A stretch of DNA of 64,000 nt from positions 117,003,033-117,067,032 of the forward strand of contig NC_081841.1 of assembly GCF_963259705.1 (NCBI RefSeq). The letters are read 5' to 3'. Made by a program: the position numbers and the translations under genes. Numbering within the stretch: the stretch's first letter is position 1; every line of letters begins with the position of its first letter. The stretch comes from Myotis daubentonii (lineage: Eukaryota; Chordata; Mammalia; Chiroptera; Vespertilionidae). Below the pieces are notes generated by a model. That model made no database searches. It was not told where the DNA came from and was given only the letters and a program-made list of their open reading frames with translations. Positions 1 to 12,206 of this stretch are shown here, piece by piece.

Positions 1-1866
1 GTTTGCAGCCGGGAAGAGCAAAACTCCCCTGGAAAGGTAAAAAAACCAGGGATTTGGGCAGGAAAGTTTGCCAGACCTCTGAGCCCAGAGAGTCGGAGGG
101 AGACTGCGTGGCCGACAGCCACGTCCCTTGGGACAGGCACAGCCCCTGATGTGGGGGGGGGGGGGGGGGCTGGTGGAAGGAGAACCGCAGGATTCCTGGC
201 GCCGCCAGGGGAATTGAGAGCTGGGCTCTGTGATCACAGAGGACTGAGCCTAAAGGGGGAAGCCTGAAGAGCTGACCAGACCATGCAGTCCCTGTAAGAG
301 AAGCTTACAGAAACCAAGCCTTCCTCGTTTCCACGGCCGGCGATTGTTTGTTTGTTTTCACTGAATCCTGTTCATGGGACATTTTGGATACAGACACTCA
401 CCTGTGCTGAAGAGAGGGAGAGTGTGCGGAGGAGTGGAATCTGGGGAGAGACTGAGGAGAGAAGGGGGGCCAGGAGAGGTGGCAGCGAATTGAGTGCTGA
501 GACACCCCTGAGCCCAGGACTGGGGCAGCCATTCTCTCCAGAGAGTGAGACTCCTCCCCCCAGCCCTCAGGCAAGGAGCACAGCCACACCCAGATTCCAC
601 CCTGAACGAGATCAAGGATTAAAATAACCTGATTAGTCCCTGGGAGTTAACAGGGTCTGGCCTATAGAGGGATTTTCAATCCCAGCAACAACACAGCGCC
701 GGTAACTAACTATTACACAGCCAGCTCTGGGCAGTGAACTTCCACTGGACAGAGAGGCCCTATAGCCTCAGAGGCCAACCCCAGAACACTGTCACCCAGA
801 GGCTGACCCACAAACTGACTCTTTGCTAAACACAAAATAAGGCAGTCTGGGAAACAAATGTGGCCTGCTTTAAAATAAGGACTGTGGTTTACAACACAGA
901 GGAACAGTGTATCGCAGGGAAACTCAACACTCTCCTGAATACCTGGCAGGTCTAAGGCGAGCCACACTGAAGAATAGAAGAACCGAAGGACCTTCACTAC
1001 TGCAATTTTTTTTTTATTTTTTCACCTTTTAACTAAGAAACCAATTTTTTTTCTTCCTCTTTTTTTTCTTCTTTTTCCATCACCTGATTTTACCCTTTTA
1101 ATTACTACCTTCTTATTTTTAACCAGTATTTTTACTGCTACCATTTTACCATTTTTTAAAGTGCCATTTTATTTTCTCTTTATTTTATTTTGGGATTAGT
1201 GTTCTCCATTCTATTTTAATCGTTATATTATTGGTTGTTTCTAGTTTGCATTCATCTCCAGGGAGCTGTTGCTGGAATTTTTGGGGATTAGTGGCTGTTC
1301 TATAGGAGTATTCTCCTTATATAAAAAGTCTCTTCCCCTCTTCCACTTCATTCTCTCTTTTCGCTCTTTTTTTTTCTTTTCTTTTCTTTTCTCGCTTTTA
1401 TTTCCCCCCGTCCTTTTTCCCAATTTCATTTTTGCACTCCTTTTTTTGGTCCCTACTCTTCTTTTCTTTTTTCTCTTTTATCTTTTTCTCTTCCTTCTTC
1501 CTTATCCCCTAATTCTCTTAATTCGGGTGGTCACCTTTATTTGGGGTTATTAATATCGTGAATATATTTGTGTATAGTGCCTGGTACGTGGTGCCTTGTT
1601 GTGTTGTATTTTGTGCCTTTAAATCAATGCAGCAGATCCAAGCAACAGCAACCTCCTGAGCACCACACCCTCTGCTGAGGAACAGCAGCTGTACGTGAAA
1701 CCTCGCCCCAACAGCCAGAAGAGCCACCACAGCTGTGAACAGCACCCACCAGAGGAGCTGCTGCCAACTGAAGAGCAGCTGCTACCACAACCGCCTGAAG
1801 AGCAACCACAGACCAAGGAGTCACTGCCACCAAGGGAGCAACCACTGAACGACTCAACATCTAGAT
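1..1866 (+). promoter_or_regulatory. L1-A 5' UTR / internal promoter region
   Basis: No coding is apparent. A G run lies at 152-170 and a strongly T/C-rich tract at about 1005-1515, followed by a CAG/CCA-rich stretch just before ORF1. L1 5' UTRs carry the internal promoter, so that role is inferred. A 65-codon open frame at 1695-1892 (Pro/Gln/Glu-rich) overlaps the ORF1 start in another frame; it may be chance. Confidence 0.75.
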
Positions 1867-2766
1867 ATGTCAGTGAGATCAAACATGGGTAGACAAAGAA
1901 ACCCCCAAAGGAAAGAGAAGGAGGACTCTCCAGAAAAGCAGCTAAGTAATACAGAGGCATGCAACATGACAGAAAAAGAATTCAGAATAAGGGTCCTAGA
2001 GTGCATAAACCGGATGGAGGAAAAAATCGACAACCTCTGCAAGAAGCAAGAAGAAACAGATGAAAAAATCGATAACATATGGAAGAAGCTAGAAGAAACA
2101 GATGAAAAAATCAACAACTTAAGTAAGACCCAAGAAGAAATGAAGAGTGATATGGCTGCAATGAAAAACTCCATTGAAAGTATCAACAGTAGACTAGGAG
2201 AAGTGGAGGAGCGAATTAGTGAATTAGAAGACAAGGAAGCAAAACACACCCAAAATGTACTGCAATTGGAGAAAAAAATTAAAAGACAGGAGGAGAGCCT
2301 AAGGGAGCTTTGGGACAACATGAAACGAAACAACATACCAATAATAGGGGTACCAGAACAACAGAAAGATGAACAAGGATTAGAAAACGTATTAGAAGAA
2401 ATAATATCAGAAAACTTCCCTGAGGTGGGGAAGAAAAAAGTCACACAAGCCCAGAGAGTCCCAAACAAGGTGAATCCGAAAAGACCCACACCAAGACAAA
2501 TCATAATTACCATGGTAAATGTTCAGGACAAAGAGAGAATCTTAAAGGCTGCAAGAGAGAGACGGAAAGTTACATACAAGGGATCTCCCAATAGATTGTC
2601 AAATGATTTCTCAACAGAAACACATCAGGCCAGAAAAGAATGGACAGAAATTTACAAAGTGATGCAAAGCAAAGGACTGAATCCAAGAATACTCTATCCA
2701 GCAAGGCTATCATTCAAGCTTGAAGCGGAAATAAGAAGCTTCACAGACAAAAAAAGGCTAAGGTAG
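1867..2766 (+). CDS. L1 ORF1 protein, RNA chaperone (open)
   Basis: A 299-codon uninterrupted frame encodes the nucleic-acid-binding ORF1 protein of LINE-1, which trimerises and coats L1 RNA in the cytoplasm. Residues about 35-130 are heptad-rich (repeated EETDEKID-type blocks), giving a coiled coil. An RRM-like domain follows at about 140-235 (with NNIPIIGVPE and the RPTPRQIII segment), then the basic C-terminal domain ending at KKRLR. The better start may be Met7 at 1885, because ORF1 proteins of this group usually begin MGRQRN-like. ORF2 starts 100 bp after the stop. An intact ORF1 beside a dead ORF2 suggests recent insertion, but not that it is expressed. Confidence 0.93.
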   Translation: MSVRSNMGRQRNPQRKEKEDSPEKQLSNTEACNMTEKEFRIRVLECINRMEEKIDNLCKKQEETDEKIDNIWKKLEETDEKINNLSKTQEEMKSDMAAMKNSIESINSRLGEVEERISELEDKEAKHTQNVLQLEKKIKRQEESLRELWDNMKRNNIPIIGVPEQQKDEQGLENVLEEIISENFPEVGKKKVTQAQRVPNKVNPKRPTPRQIIITMVNVQDKERILKAARERRKVTYKGSPNRLSNDFSTETHQARKEWTEIYKVMQSKGLNPRILYPARLSFKLEAEIRSFTDKKRLR

Positions 2767-2866
2767 TTTATCACCACCAAGCCAGCAATGCAAGGAATGC
2801 TAAAGGGACTGGTGTAAAAAGAAGAAATAAAAAGCTCAGAAAGAAAACAGCCACACAAAAAAAGAA

Positions 2867-5800
2867 ATGGCTACAAACAAGTACCTTTCAATAATAACTT
2901 TAAACGTAAACGGACTAAATGCTCCAACCAAAAGACATCGAGTGGCTGAATGGATAAAAAAACATGACCCATACATCTTCTGTCTACAAGAAACCCACCT
3001 CATTAGAAGGGACTCACACAGACTGAAAGTGAAAGGATAGAAAAATATCTTTCAGGCAAATGGAAATGAAAAGAAAGCTGGGGTAGCAATACTTATATCG
3101 GACAAAATAGACCTCAAAGTGAAGGCCATAACAAGAGATAAGGAAGGCCACTTCATAATACTAAAGGGATCAATACAACAAGAAGATATAACTCTGGTAA
3201 ACATATATGCACCCAATGCAGGAGCACCCAAATTCATAAAAAAAACTCCTGGAAGATATCAAAGGAGGGATCAACAACAATACAATCATAGTAGGGGACT
3301 TTAATACACCACTGACATCACTGGATAAGTCCTCTAGGCAAACAATCAGCAAAGATACAGCAATCCTAAATGACTCACTAGATCAGATGGACTTAATAGA
3401 CATCTTCAGAACACTTCACCCCAATGCCACGGAATATACATTCTAATCAAGGGCTCATAACACATATTCAAAAATAGACCATATATTGGGTCACAAGCAA
3501 AGTATCCCCAAATTCAAGAAGATTGAAATCATAAAAAGCGTCTTCGCAGACCATGATGGCATAATATTAGAAATAAACTACAATAAAAACAAACCAAAAT
3601 ACTCAAACACCTGGAAGCTGAATAGCATGCTATTAAATATTGATTGGGTTACCAATGAAATCAAAGAAGAAATTAAAAACATCCTGGAAACTAATGACAA
3701 TGAAAACACAACAATCCAAAACCTATGGGACACAATGAAAGCAGTCCTGAGAGGGAAGTTTATAGCTCTACAGGCCTATCTCAAAAAACAAGAAAAAATG
3801 GTAGTAAATCATCTAACTCTACAACTCAAAGAATTAGAAAGACAGCAACAAGAAAACCCCAGAGTGAGCAGAAGGAAGGAGATAATAAAGATTAGAGCAA
3901 AAATAAATGACATAGAGACCAAAAAAACAATACAGAAAATCAATGAAACCAAGAGCTGGTTCTTTGAAATGATAAACAAAATTGACAAACCTCTAGCCAG
4001 ACTCACCAAGAAGCAAAGAGAGAGTACCCAAATAAACAAAATCAGAAACGATAGAGGTGAAATAACAACAGACCCCACAGAAATACAAATGATTGTTAAA
4101 AAATACTATGGACAGCTCTACTCCAACAAACTAGACAACATGGAGGAAATGGACAAATTCCTAGAAAAATACAACATTCCAAAACTCAATCAGGAAGAAT
4201 CTAAAAATCTCAACAGGCCAATAACTATGGAAGAAATTGAAGCAGTCATCAAAAAGCTTCCAGCAAACAAAAGCCCAGGACCAGACGGCTTCACAGGGGA
4301 ATTTTACCAAACATTCAAGGAAAAACTAAAACCTATCCTCCTCAGACTACTACAAAAAATTCAAGAGGAAGGAACACTTCTAAGCTGATTCTATGAAGCC
4401 AGCATCACCCTAATACCAAAACCAGGTAAAGACAATACAATGAAAGAGAATTACAAGCCAATATCCCTCATGAACATAGATGCCAAATCCTCAACAAAAT
4501 CTTAGCAAATCAAATCCAGCAGTACATCAGAAAGATCATACACCATGAGCAAGTAGGATTTATCCCAGGGATGCAAGGATGGTACAATATCCGCAAATCA
4601 ATAAACGTGATACATCACATAAACAAATTGAAAGAAAAAAACCACATGATCATATCAATTGATGCAGAAAAAGCATTTGACAAAATTCAACACCCATTTT
4701 TGATAAAAACTCTCAGCAAGGTGGGAGTAGAAGGATCATACCTCAACATAATAAAAGCCATATATGACAGGCCCACAGCCAACATCATACCCAATGGACA
4801 AAAACTAACACCATTTCCCCCAGGAACAGGAACAAGACAGGGATGCCCACTCTCTCCACTCCTTTTCAACATAGTACTGGAAGTGTTAGCCATTGCAATT
4901 CGGCAAGAAGAAGAAATAAAAGGCATCCAAATTGGAAAAGAAGACGTAAAACTGTCCTTATTTGCAGATGACATGATATTATACTTAAAAAAACCCTAGA
5001 GACTCCATCAAAAAGCTACTAGACTTCATACATGAATTTGGCAATGTAGCAGGATACAAAATTAACCCCAAGAAATCTGAGGCATTTCTATACACCAATA
5101 GTGAACTTTCAGAAAGAGAGATTATAAAAACAATCCCGTTTAGCATTACACCAAAAAAATTAAGCTACCTAGGAATAAACTTAACTAAAGAGGTAAAAGA
5201 CCTCTACTCAGAAAACTACAGGACGTTAAAAAAAGAGATAGAGGAAGACATAAACAAATGGAAGAACATACCGTGTTCATGGATTGGTACATTCAACATC
5301 GTTAAAATGTCCATACTACCCAAAGCAATCTATAAATTCAACGCATTTCCCATTAAAATACCAACAGCACACTTCAGAGGTCTAGAACGAACTCTCCAAA
5401 AATTCATCTGGAATAAAAAAAGACCCCGAATAGCTGCAGCAATCCTGAAAAAGAACAAAGTCGGTGGGATCTCAATACCAGATATCAAGTTGTATTACAA
5501 AGCCACTGTTCTCAAAACTGCCTGGTACTGGCACAAGAACAGACATATAGGTCAATGGAAGAGAATAGAGAGCCCAGAAATCGGCCCGAACCAATATGCT
5601 CAATTAATATTTGACAAAGGAGGCAAGAACATACAATGGAGCCAAGATAGTCTCTTCAATAAATGGTGTTGGGAAAATTGGACAGATATATGCAAGAAAA
5701 TGAAACTAGACCACCAACTTACACCATACACAAAAATAAACTCAAAATGGATAAAGAACTTAAATGTATGACGGGAAACCGTAAATATACTAGAAGAATC

Positions 5801-6686
5801 CAAAGGCAACAAAATCTCAGACATATGCCGAAGCAATTTCTTCACTGATACAGGTCCTAGGGCACTTGAAACTAAAGAAAAAATGAACAAATGGGACTAC
5901 ATCAAAATAAAAAGCTTCTGCACAGCAAAAGAAACCATCAACAAAACAACGAGAAAACCCACGGTGTGGGAAAACATATTTGCCAATATTATATCTGATA
6001 AGGGCCTAATCTCCAAAATTTATAGGGAACTCATACAACTTAACAAAAGGAACATAAATGATCCAATCAAAAAATGGGCAAAGGACCTAAATAGACACCT
6101 TTCAAAAGAGGACATTCAGAAAGCCAAGAGACATATGAAAACATGCTCAAAGTCACTAATCATCCGAGAGATGCAAATCAAAACAACAATGAGGTACCAT
6201 CTCACACCTGTCAGACTGGCTATCATCAACAAATCAACAAACGACAAGTGCTGGAGAGGATGTGGAGAAAAAGGAACACTCGTGCACTGCTGGTGGGAAT
6301 GCAGACTGGTGCAGCCACTATGGAAGACAGTATGGAGTTTCCTCAAAAAACTGAAAATGGAACTCCCATTTGACCCTGTGATTCCACTTCTAGGAATATA
6401 TCCCAAGAAACCAGAAACACCAATCAGAAAGGATATATGCACCCCTATGTTCATAGCAGCACAATTCACCATAGCTAAGATCTGGAAACAGCCTAAGTGC
6501 CCATCAGTAGATGAATGGATTAGAAAACCATGGTACATCTACACGATGAAATACTATGCTGCTGTAAAAAGGAAGGAACTCTTACCATTTGCAACGTCAT
6601 GGATGGAACTGGAGAGCATTATGCTAAGTTTAATAAGCCAGTCAATGAAGGAAAAATACCACATGATCTCACTCATTCATGGATAA
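2867..6686 (+). pseudogene. L1 ORF2 (endonuclease + reverse transcriptase), disrupted
   Basis: ORF2 begins at ATG 2867 with an endonuclease start (LNVNGLNAP). Breaks seen: TAG at 3038-3040 (codon 58, where Trp is usual), an extra A in the A-run near 3240, TAA at 3444-3446, TGA at 4386-4388, a one-base loss near 4485, a one-base gain near 4990, and TGA at 5769-5771. Between breaks the domains are clear: endonuclease to about 3600, reverse transcriptase fingers with [13 protein letters not shown] near 4273, catalytic FADD at 4961-4972, thumb from 5300, and a long intact C-terminal segment 5883-6686 with the cysteine knuckle (CWRGCG...HCWWEC) near 6246-6300. Several TGA/TAG changes are compatible with CpG or C-to-T decay. 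Confidence 0.93.
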
Positions 6687-7012
6687 TAGAGACCATTATA
6701 AACTTTTGAACAATAATAGATACAGAGGCAGAGCTGCCTCAAACAGATTGTCAAACTGCAGCAGGCAGGCCGGGGAGGGTTGGGGGGCAGGAGGTAGGGG
6801 GGTAAGAGATCAACTAAAGGACTTGTTTGCATGCATATAAGCATAACCAATGGGCATAAGACACTGGGGATAGGGGAGGCCTAGGGGACTGTCTAGGGCG
6901 GGGGATAAAATGGACACATATGTAATACCCTTTGTAATACTTTAAGCAATAAATAAAAAAATAAAAATAAATAAAAATAAAATAAAAATGAAAAGAAAAA
7001 GAAATAAAAATA
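6687..7012 (+). other. L1-A 3' UTR and poly(A) tail
   Basis: A G-rich purine stretch around 6765-6805 is typical of L1 3' UTRs. It is followed by CAATAAATAAAA-type polyadenylation signals near 6945 and an A-rich tail with T and G interruptions up to about 7012. Confidence 0.85.
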
Positions 7013-7247
7013 CATACTTTTAATTTTTATAAAATAAATATATTTTGCATTTCAAAAAAAAGATAACTTGCTATGTAAAATTATTTCTTTATCTAAGATG
7101 CACCTACACTGAATTTATCTGAAAAATAAAAAAAGTCTATATTAAGAAAAAATTGTAAATGGAAGATTATAAGAGAGGGTTTCGCGTGCCAGCAAAAGTT
7201 ACTGGCGTGCCATGTTTGGCACATGTGCCAGGGGTTGCCCACCCCTG
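7013..7247 (+). mobile_element. hAT-type DNA transposon, 3' end only
   Basis: The sequence ends in GTTGCCCACCCCTG, the reverse complement of a CAGGGGTGGGCAAC-type hAT terminus like the one at 8953. The interior is AT-rich. The 5' part is missing because L1-A inserted into it; the rest should lie left of the window. Confidence 0.65.
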
Positions 7248-7279
7248 TCCTAGAAGGAATTAACAGTGGCTTATAAGCA

Positions 7280-7800
7280 GTGAATTATAAGACAAGGTAG
7301 AAAAAACTCACTAAATTAGAGTTGCAAAAGGAAAAAAATACTTAAAAACATGAGGACAGTTGAAGACAACATGAAATGAAATAACATCCATATCACGGGG
7401 GTACCAGAGGGCGAAGAAAGTGAGCAAAGTCTAGAGAACCTGTTTGAAGAAATAATGACAGAAAACTTCCATAATCTGGTGAAGTAAAAGTCACACAAGT
7501 TCTGGAAGCACATAGAGCTCCAATCAAGATTACCACAAAGAGACCCACAACAAGACACATCATAATTAAAATGACAAGCATTAAAGACAAGGAGAGAATC
7601 TTAAGGGCAACAAGAGAGTAATAGTTACCTACAAGCAAGATCCTATAAGGCTGTCAGCTGATTTCTTAACAGAAACACTATAGGACAGAAGGGAATCTGA
7701 TGAAGTATTCAAAGTAATGAAAAGCAAGGATCTGAAACCAAGACTACTCTATCTAGTAAAGCTATCATTCAAAATTGAAGGTGAAATAAAGAGCTCCTAG
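7280..7800 (+). pseudogene. L1-B ORF1 remnant
   Basis: Fragments match the C-terminal half of L1 ORF1 in L1-A: the RRM-like segment (NNIHITGVPEGEE) around 7380-7430 and the C-terminal basic domain to about 7800. Numerous stops and indels make it non-coding. The coiled-coil region is left of the hAT junction and not in the window. Confidence 0.75.
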
Positions 7801-8952
7801 ACCAAAAAGAAAAAAAAAAGGATAAAGGAGTTTATTACCACCAAACCAACATTACAAGAAATGCTTAAGAAAAAGAAATAAAAAGGAACATAAACACAAA
7901 AGAATAAAAATGGCAATAAATAGTTACCTATCAATAATAATCTTAGATGTCAGTGGACTAAATGCTCCAATCAAAATACATAGGGTAGCTGAATAGATAA
8001 GAAAACATGAGTTATATATGCTATAAAAAAAGAGGCCCACCTCAGAGCATAACACTCACACACAGGATGAAAGTGACAGAATGGAAAAAAAAATTTCCAT
8101 GCAAATGGAAATGAAAAACAAACAAACAGGGTAACAGTACTTATATCTAACAATATAGATTTCAAAACAAAATCCATAGTAAGAGACAAAGAACATCACT
8201 ACATAATATTAAAGGGATTGATTCAACAAAAGGATATAAACCTGGTAAACATATATGCACCCAATATAGGAGCACTAAAATATATTTTAAAACTCCTGGA
8301 GGACTTTAAGGAAGAGATTGACAGCAGTACAGTCATAGTAGAGGACTTTAAAACCCCACTGACATCACTGGATAGATAATCCAGACCAAAAAATCAACAA
8401 GGAAACAGAGACCTTACACAACACACTAAATTGGATGGATTTAGCTGATGTTTACAGAACATTTCATCCCAAAGCTGCAGGATATATATTTTTTCTCAAG
8501 TGCACATAGATCATTCTCAAAGGTAGACTACATCTTAGGACACAAAACAAGTCTCTATAAGATCAAGAAGATTGAAATCATATCAAACATCTTCTCAAAT
8601 CTTAATAGCATGAAACTCAAAATCAACTACAATTTTAAAAACTCAAAAATATTCAAACACATAATAGCTTGTTATTAAACAATGAATGGGTTACCAATGG
8701 CATCAAGGAAGAAATAAAAAAACTTCCTGGAAACAAATGGAAATGAACACACAACAATCCCAAATCTATGGGACACAGCAAAAGCAGTCCTGAGAGGGAA
8801 GGTCATAGCATTACAGGCCTACATTAAGAAACAAGAAAAGGTTCAAATAAACAATATAATCCTACAACTAAAAGAATTAGAAAGAGAACAAGAAATTCCC
8901 AGAGTAAGAGATGAAAATAATAAAAATCAGAGTGGAGATAAATGACCTAGAT

Positions 8953-9177
8953 CAGGGGTGGGCAAACTTTTTGACTCGAGGGCCACAATGGGTTCTTAAA
9001 CTGGACTCAGAAGAAGGAGCTGCGGCAGTGTTTCCCGACGTTGCCATGTTAACACTGCTGCTGGTGAAGGAGCGGAGGGGAGAGCAAGAGAACCCTCCGC
9101 TCTTTTGGCTCCGCGGGCTGGATAGAACAGCCGAACAGGCCAGATCTGGCCCGCGGGCTGTAGTTTGCCCACGGCTG
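8953..9177 (+). mobile_element. Non-autonomous hAT (225 bp) with perfect 8-bp TSD
   Basis: Terminal inverted repeats are CAGGGGTGGGCAAACT at the left and AGTTTGCCCACGGCTG at the right. It is flanked by the identical 8-bp duplication ACCTAGAT at 8945-8952 and 9178-9185, the hAT hallmark. The target is L1-B ORF2. No transposase is encoded. Confidence 0.93.
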
Positions 9178-10087
9178 ACCTAGATACTAAAAAAGATAAC
9201 TAAGAACAAAAAAAGATTGATGAGCCTTTAGCAAGACACATCAAGAAATGAATAAATAAATAAATCAGAAATAAAAGAGATGAAGTAACAACAGACACCA
9301 CAAAAATACAAAGGATTGCAAGAAAATACTATGCCAATAAAATGGGCAACCTGGGCTAAATGGACAAATTCCTAGAAACCTACAATCTTCCAAAACTCAG
9401 TCAGGAAAATCAGAAAACCTGAGTAGGCCAATAACAACTAATAAACTTGAAGCAGTAATAAAAAAGAAAAATCCCCCCAAAAACAAAAGTCCTGGACCAG
9501 ATGGCTTCACAGGAAAGTTTTGCCAAATATTCAAAGAACTAAAATCTATCCACTTCAAACTATTCCAAAAATTCAAGAGGAGGGATACTTTCCAAGGTAT
9601 TTTTACAAGGCCAGCATTATTCTAATTCCAACACAGAATGATAACATTACAAGGAAAGAAAATCACAGTCCAATATCCCTGATGAACACAGATGCTACAA
9701 TCCTCAACAAAATATTAGCAAATGGGATCCAGCAGTATATTAAAAAGATCATATACCATGATGAAGTTGGATTTATTCTGGAGATGCAAGGTTGGTAATA
9801 TCCACAAATCAATAAATGTGATACATTACAAACAAAATGAAGGATAAAAATCACATGATCATATCAATAGATGCAAAAAAAGCATTCAAAAAAAATCCAA
9901 CACCCATTTTTTATAAAAACTCTCAGCAAAGTGAGAATAGAGGGATCAGACCTCAACATAATAAGGTCATATATGGCAAACCTACAGCCAACATCATACT
10001 CAATGGGAAAAATCTGAAAGTATTTCTCCTAAGAACAGGAATAAGACAGGAATGTCCGTTTTCACCACTCTTATTCAATATAGTACA

Positions 10088-10642
10088 CTAGAGGCCCGGT
10101 TTACAAAATCCATGCACTGGTGGCGGGGGAGAGGGTGTCCCTCAGCCCAGCCTGCACCCTCTTCAATCTGGGACCCTTCAGGGGATGTCAGACTGCCGGT
10201 TTAGGCCCGACTCCTGTAGGATGGGGCCTAAACCAGCAGTTGGACATCCCTCTCACATTCCGGGATTGCTGGCTCCCAACCGCTTGCCTGCCTGCCCGCC
10301 TGACTGCCCCTAACCACTTCTGCCTGCCTGATAACCCCTTACCACTCCCTTGCCAGCCTGATCAGTGCCTAACTGCTCCCCTGCTGAACCGATTGCCCCC
10401 AACTGCCCTCCCCTGCTGGCCTGGTAACCCCCAACTGCCCTCCCTGCCAACCCAGTCGTCCCCAACTGCCCTTCCTCTTCTGGCCTGGTTGCCCCTAACT
10501 GCCCTCCCCTGCTGGCCTGATCACCCACAACTACCCTTTCCTGCCAGCCATCTTGTGGTGGCCATCTTTGACCACATGGGGGTGGCCATCTTGTGCAAAG
10601 TCATGATGGTCAATTTGCATATTACCTCTTTATTATATAGGA
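10088..10642 (-). mobile_element. Non-autonomous Helitron (HeliBat type)
   Basis: Read on the minus strand it begins TCCTATATAATAAAG and ends CCGGGCCTCTAG, the TC...CTAG termini of vespertilionid Helitrons. The 3' palindrome near 10100-10118 is degraded. It splits L1-B ORF2 at a TAGTA(C)/T site with no duplication, as expected for a Helitron inserting between A and T. Confidence 0.88.
10265..10545. repeat. Degenerate C-rich tandem repeat within the Helitron
   Basis: Roughly 30-bp units of the form CCCCAACTGCCCTCCCCTGC with TGGCCTGATCA variants repeat about eight times. The same kind of C-rich internal repeat recurs in other Helitrons of the window. Confidence 0.7.
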
Positions 10643-10953
10643 TAATGGAAGTCCTAGCCAAAAGTGATCAGACAAAAATAAAAAATAAAAGGCATCCAAA
10701 TTGGAAAGGAGGAAGTAAAACTGTCATTATTCTCAGATGACATGATATTGTATTTAGAAAACCCTAAAGACTCGACCAAAAATTACTAGATTTAATAAAT
10801 GAATTCAGCAATGTAGCAGGATACAAAATTAACATCCAGAAATCACTCAGAAAGAGAAACTAAAAAAATTTCAATTTACCATTGCAACAACAGCAAAAAA
10901 ATAAGATACCTAGGAATAAACTTAAGCAAGGATGTAAAAAACTTGTACTCAGA

Positions 10954-12206
10954 GTCTTAACCAAATGAGACTTTCTCAAGGCCATGGCACCATACTGCAA
11001 TGACAATCTCCACCTGTGGGCCCTACTGAATATATTGCTTTGATCATTTTTGTTATGCTGGTAATGGTAGGCTCCCTTAATGTAGAAGTGACCCAGCTGA
11101 CTTGTTGCATGGTAAAAGCCCTAATGCCACCTCCAGGGCTATACATGGGATAAATCAAAAGCTGAGCCAGGTCAGGGAGGTAGTTCTAGAATATTGGGCA
11201 GCAATAGATTATTTGCTGTTGCAGCATAACTATGGTTGTGAGTAATTTCAAGTAGTGTGCTGTTTTAATCTTTCTGACAATTCTCAGTAAATAGAAAACA
11301 TATCCAAGATCCTGCATTTGGTGTATTCCATCCCCAGAAACTGCTTTCAATGCAGTCCAGCAGGATGAGACTTTTAATCTAAAACTAATCTCATAGAGAT
11401 ACGAGATGATAGAAATAGCAGTGAAAAGGAAAATGGGGTCGGGGGGGGGGGGCTTGCAACCTAGTTCAGTATCTGGTTAAAACTGTGGTCTTACTTCCCC
11501 ACTCTGTCTGACTTGGGAGGAGCTGCAGAGCCTAACCCCAGGGTCCTGCCACAGCTGACTTGGGCAGAGCTGTGGGGACCCTCAGGGGCTGCCACAGGAG
11601 AACCTTTATAGGTCAGAGCCTCCCCTGAGGTCAGTTCAGGCTTTGGATCTGGAATTCCCCTGGACTGGCAGATCTGTGAAATAAAGGTTAAACTTCCCTC
11701 CTTCAGAGTGCTGGCTGATCATTCTCCCATGCATTCTGCCACAACAGCAGTGGGGAAATGTTAGGGGCAAAAACAGAATATTGGGGACTAGCTGTGGTTG
11801 TGAGAAATATCAATCATGCTCTGTTAACATGATTGCCTTGTGTTGGTTAAAGAAAGGGCATTATGACCTGGCAGGGAGTTGTATGCCACCACAACATGGG
11901 AGTCAACCTTGGACGTGAGAATCAATCTTGGAACCATTCTCATTCAATATCTGCCTATTATCATGGAAAGGTTAACAACTTTGTTGCCCAAATAATGGAG
12001 TCCCACCCCAGCCTCCTACTTCCTTATGCCTATAATCCTTATTTCCCCATGTAATCTTTGTCCTACCCTATATAAGCAGTTGGTTTATGGGGGGGTGGGA
12101 GTGGGAGGTGGCAGAGCATATTTTTGTGGATGACCTCCTACTCTCCTAAACTGCTGGCGGTATTGAAATAAACACTCATATATGATTCAAAAAATAAAAA
12201 ATAAAT
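10954..12206 (+). mobile_element. Polyadenylated ERV-derived retrocopy inserted in L1-B
   Basis: The left part (about 11180-11250) reads as a decayed retroviral env transmembrane segment (AIDYLLLQHNYGCE). A purine-rich tract at 11424-11450 precedes an LTR-like unit with TATA (TTTATAGG near 11608), AATAAA near 11680 and an ...ACAACA end near 11740. A second LTR-like part has TATATAAG near 12072 and AATAAA near 12167, and ends in an A-rich tail. It is flanked by a LINE-type duplication of 18 bp at 10936-10953 and 12207-12224 (15 of 18 identical). This looks like retroviral RNA copied by L1 machinery, not a proviral insertion. Confidence 0.65.

Larger units (their letters stand above)
1..7012 (+). 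mobile_element. L1-A: near full-length LINE-1
   Basis: The order is long 5' UTR, ORF1, short spacer, ORF2, G-rich 3' UTR, polyadenylation signal and A-rich tail, which is LINE-1 architecture. The 5' end may lie at or just before base 1, so completeness cannot be judged. It interrupts a hAT element whose 3' end is at 7013-7247, so it is the youngest layer here. ORF1 is open but ORF2 carries several stops and frameshifts, so the copy is not autonomous. Confidence 0.93.

Noticed and set aside
1619..1960. Cys/Ser/Val-rich minus-strand frames
   Set aside because: Antisense to the CAG/CCA-rich L1 5' UTR; repetitive codon composition only.
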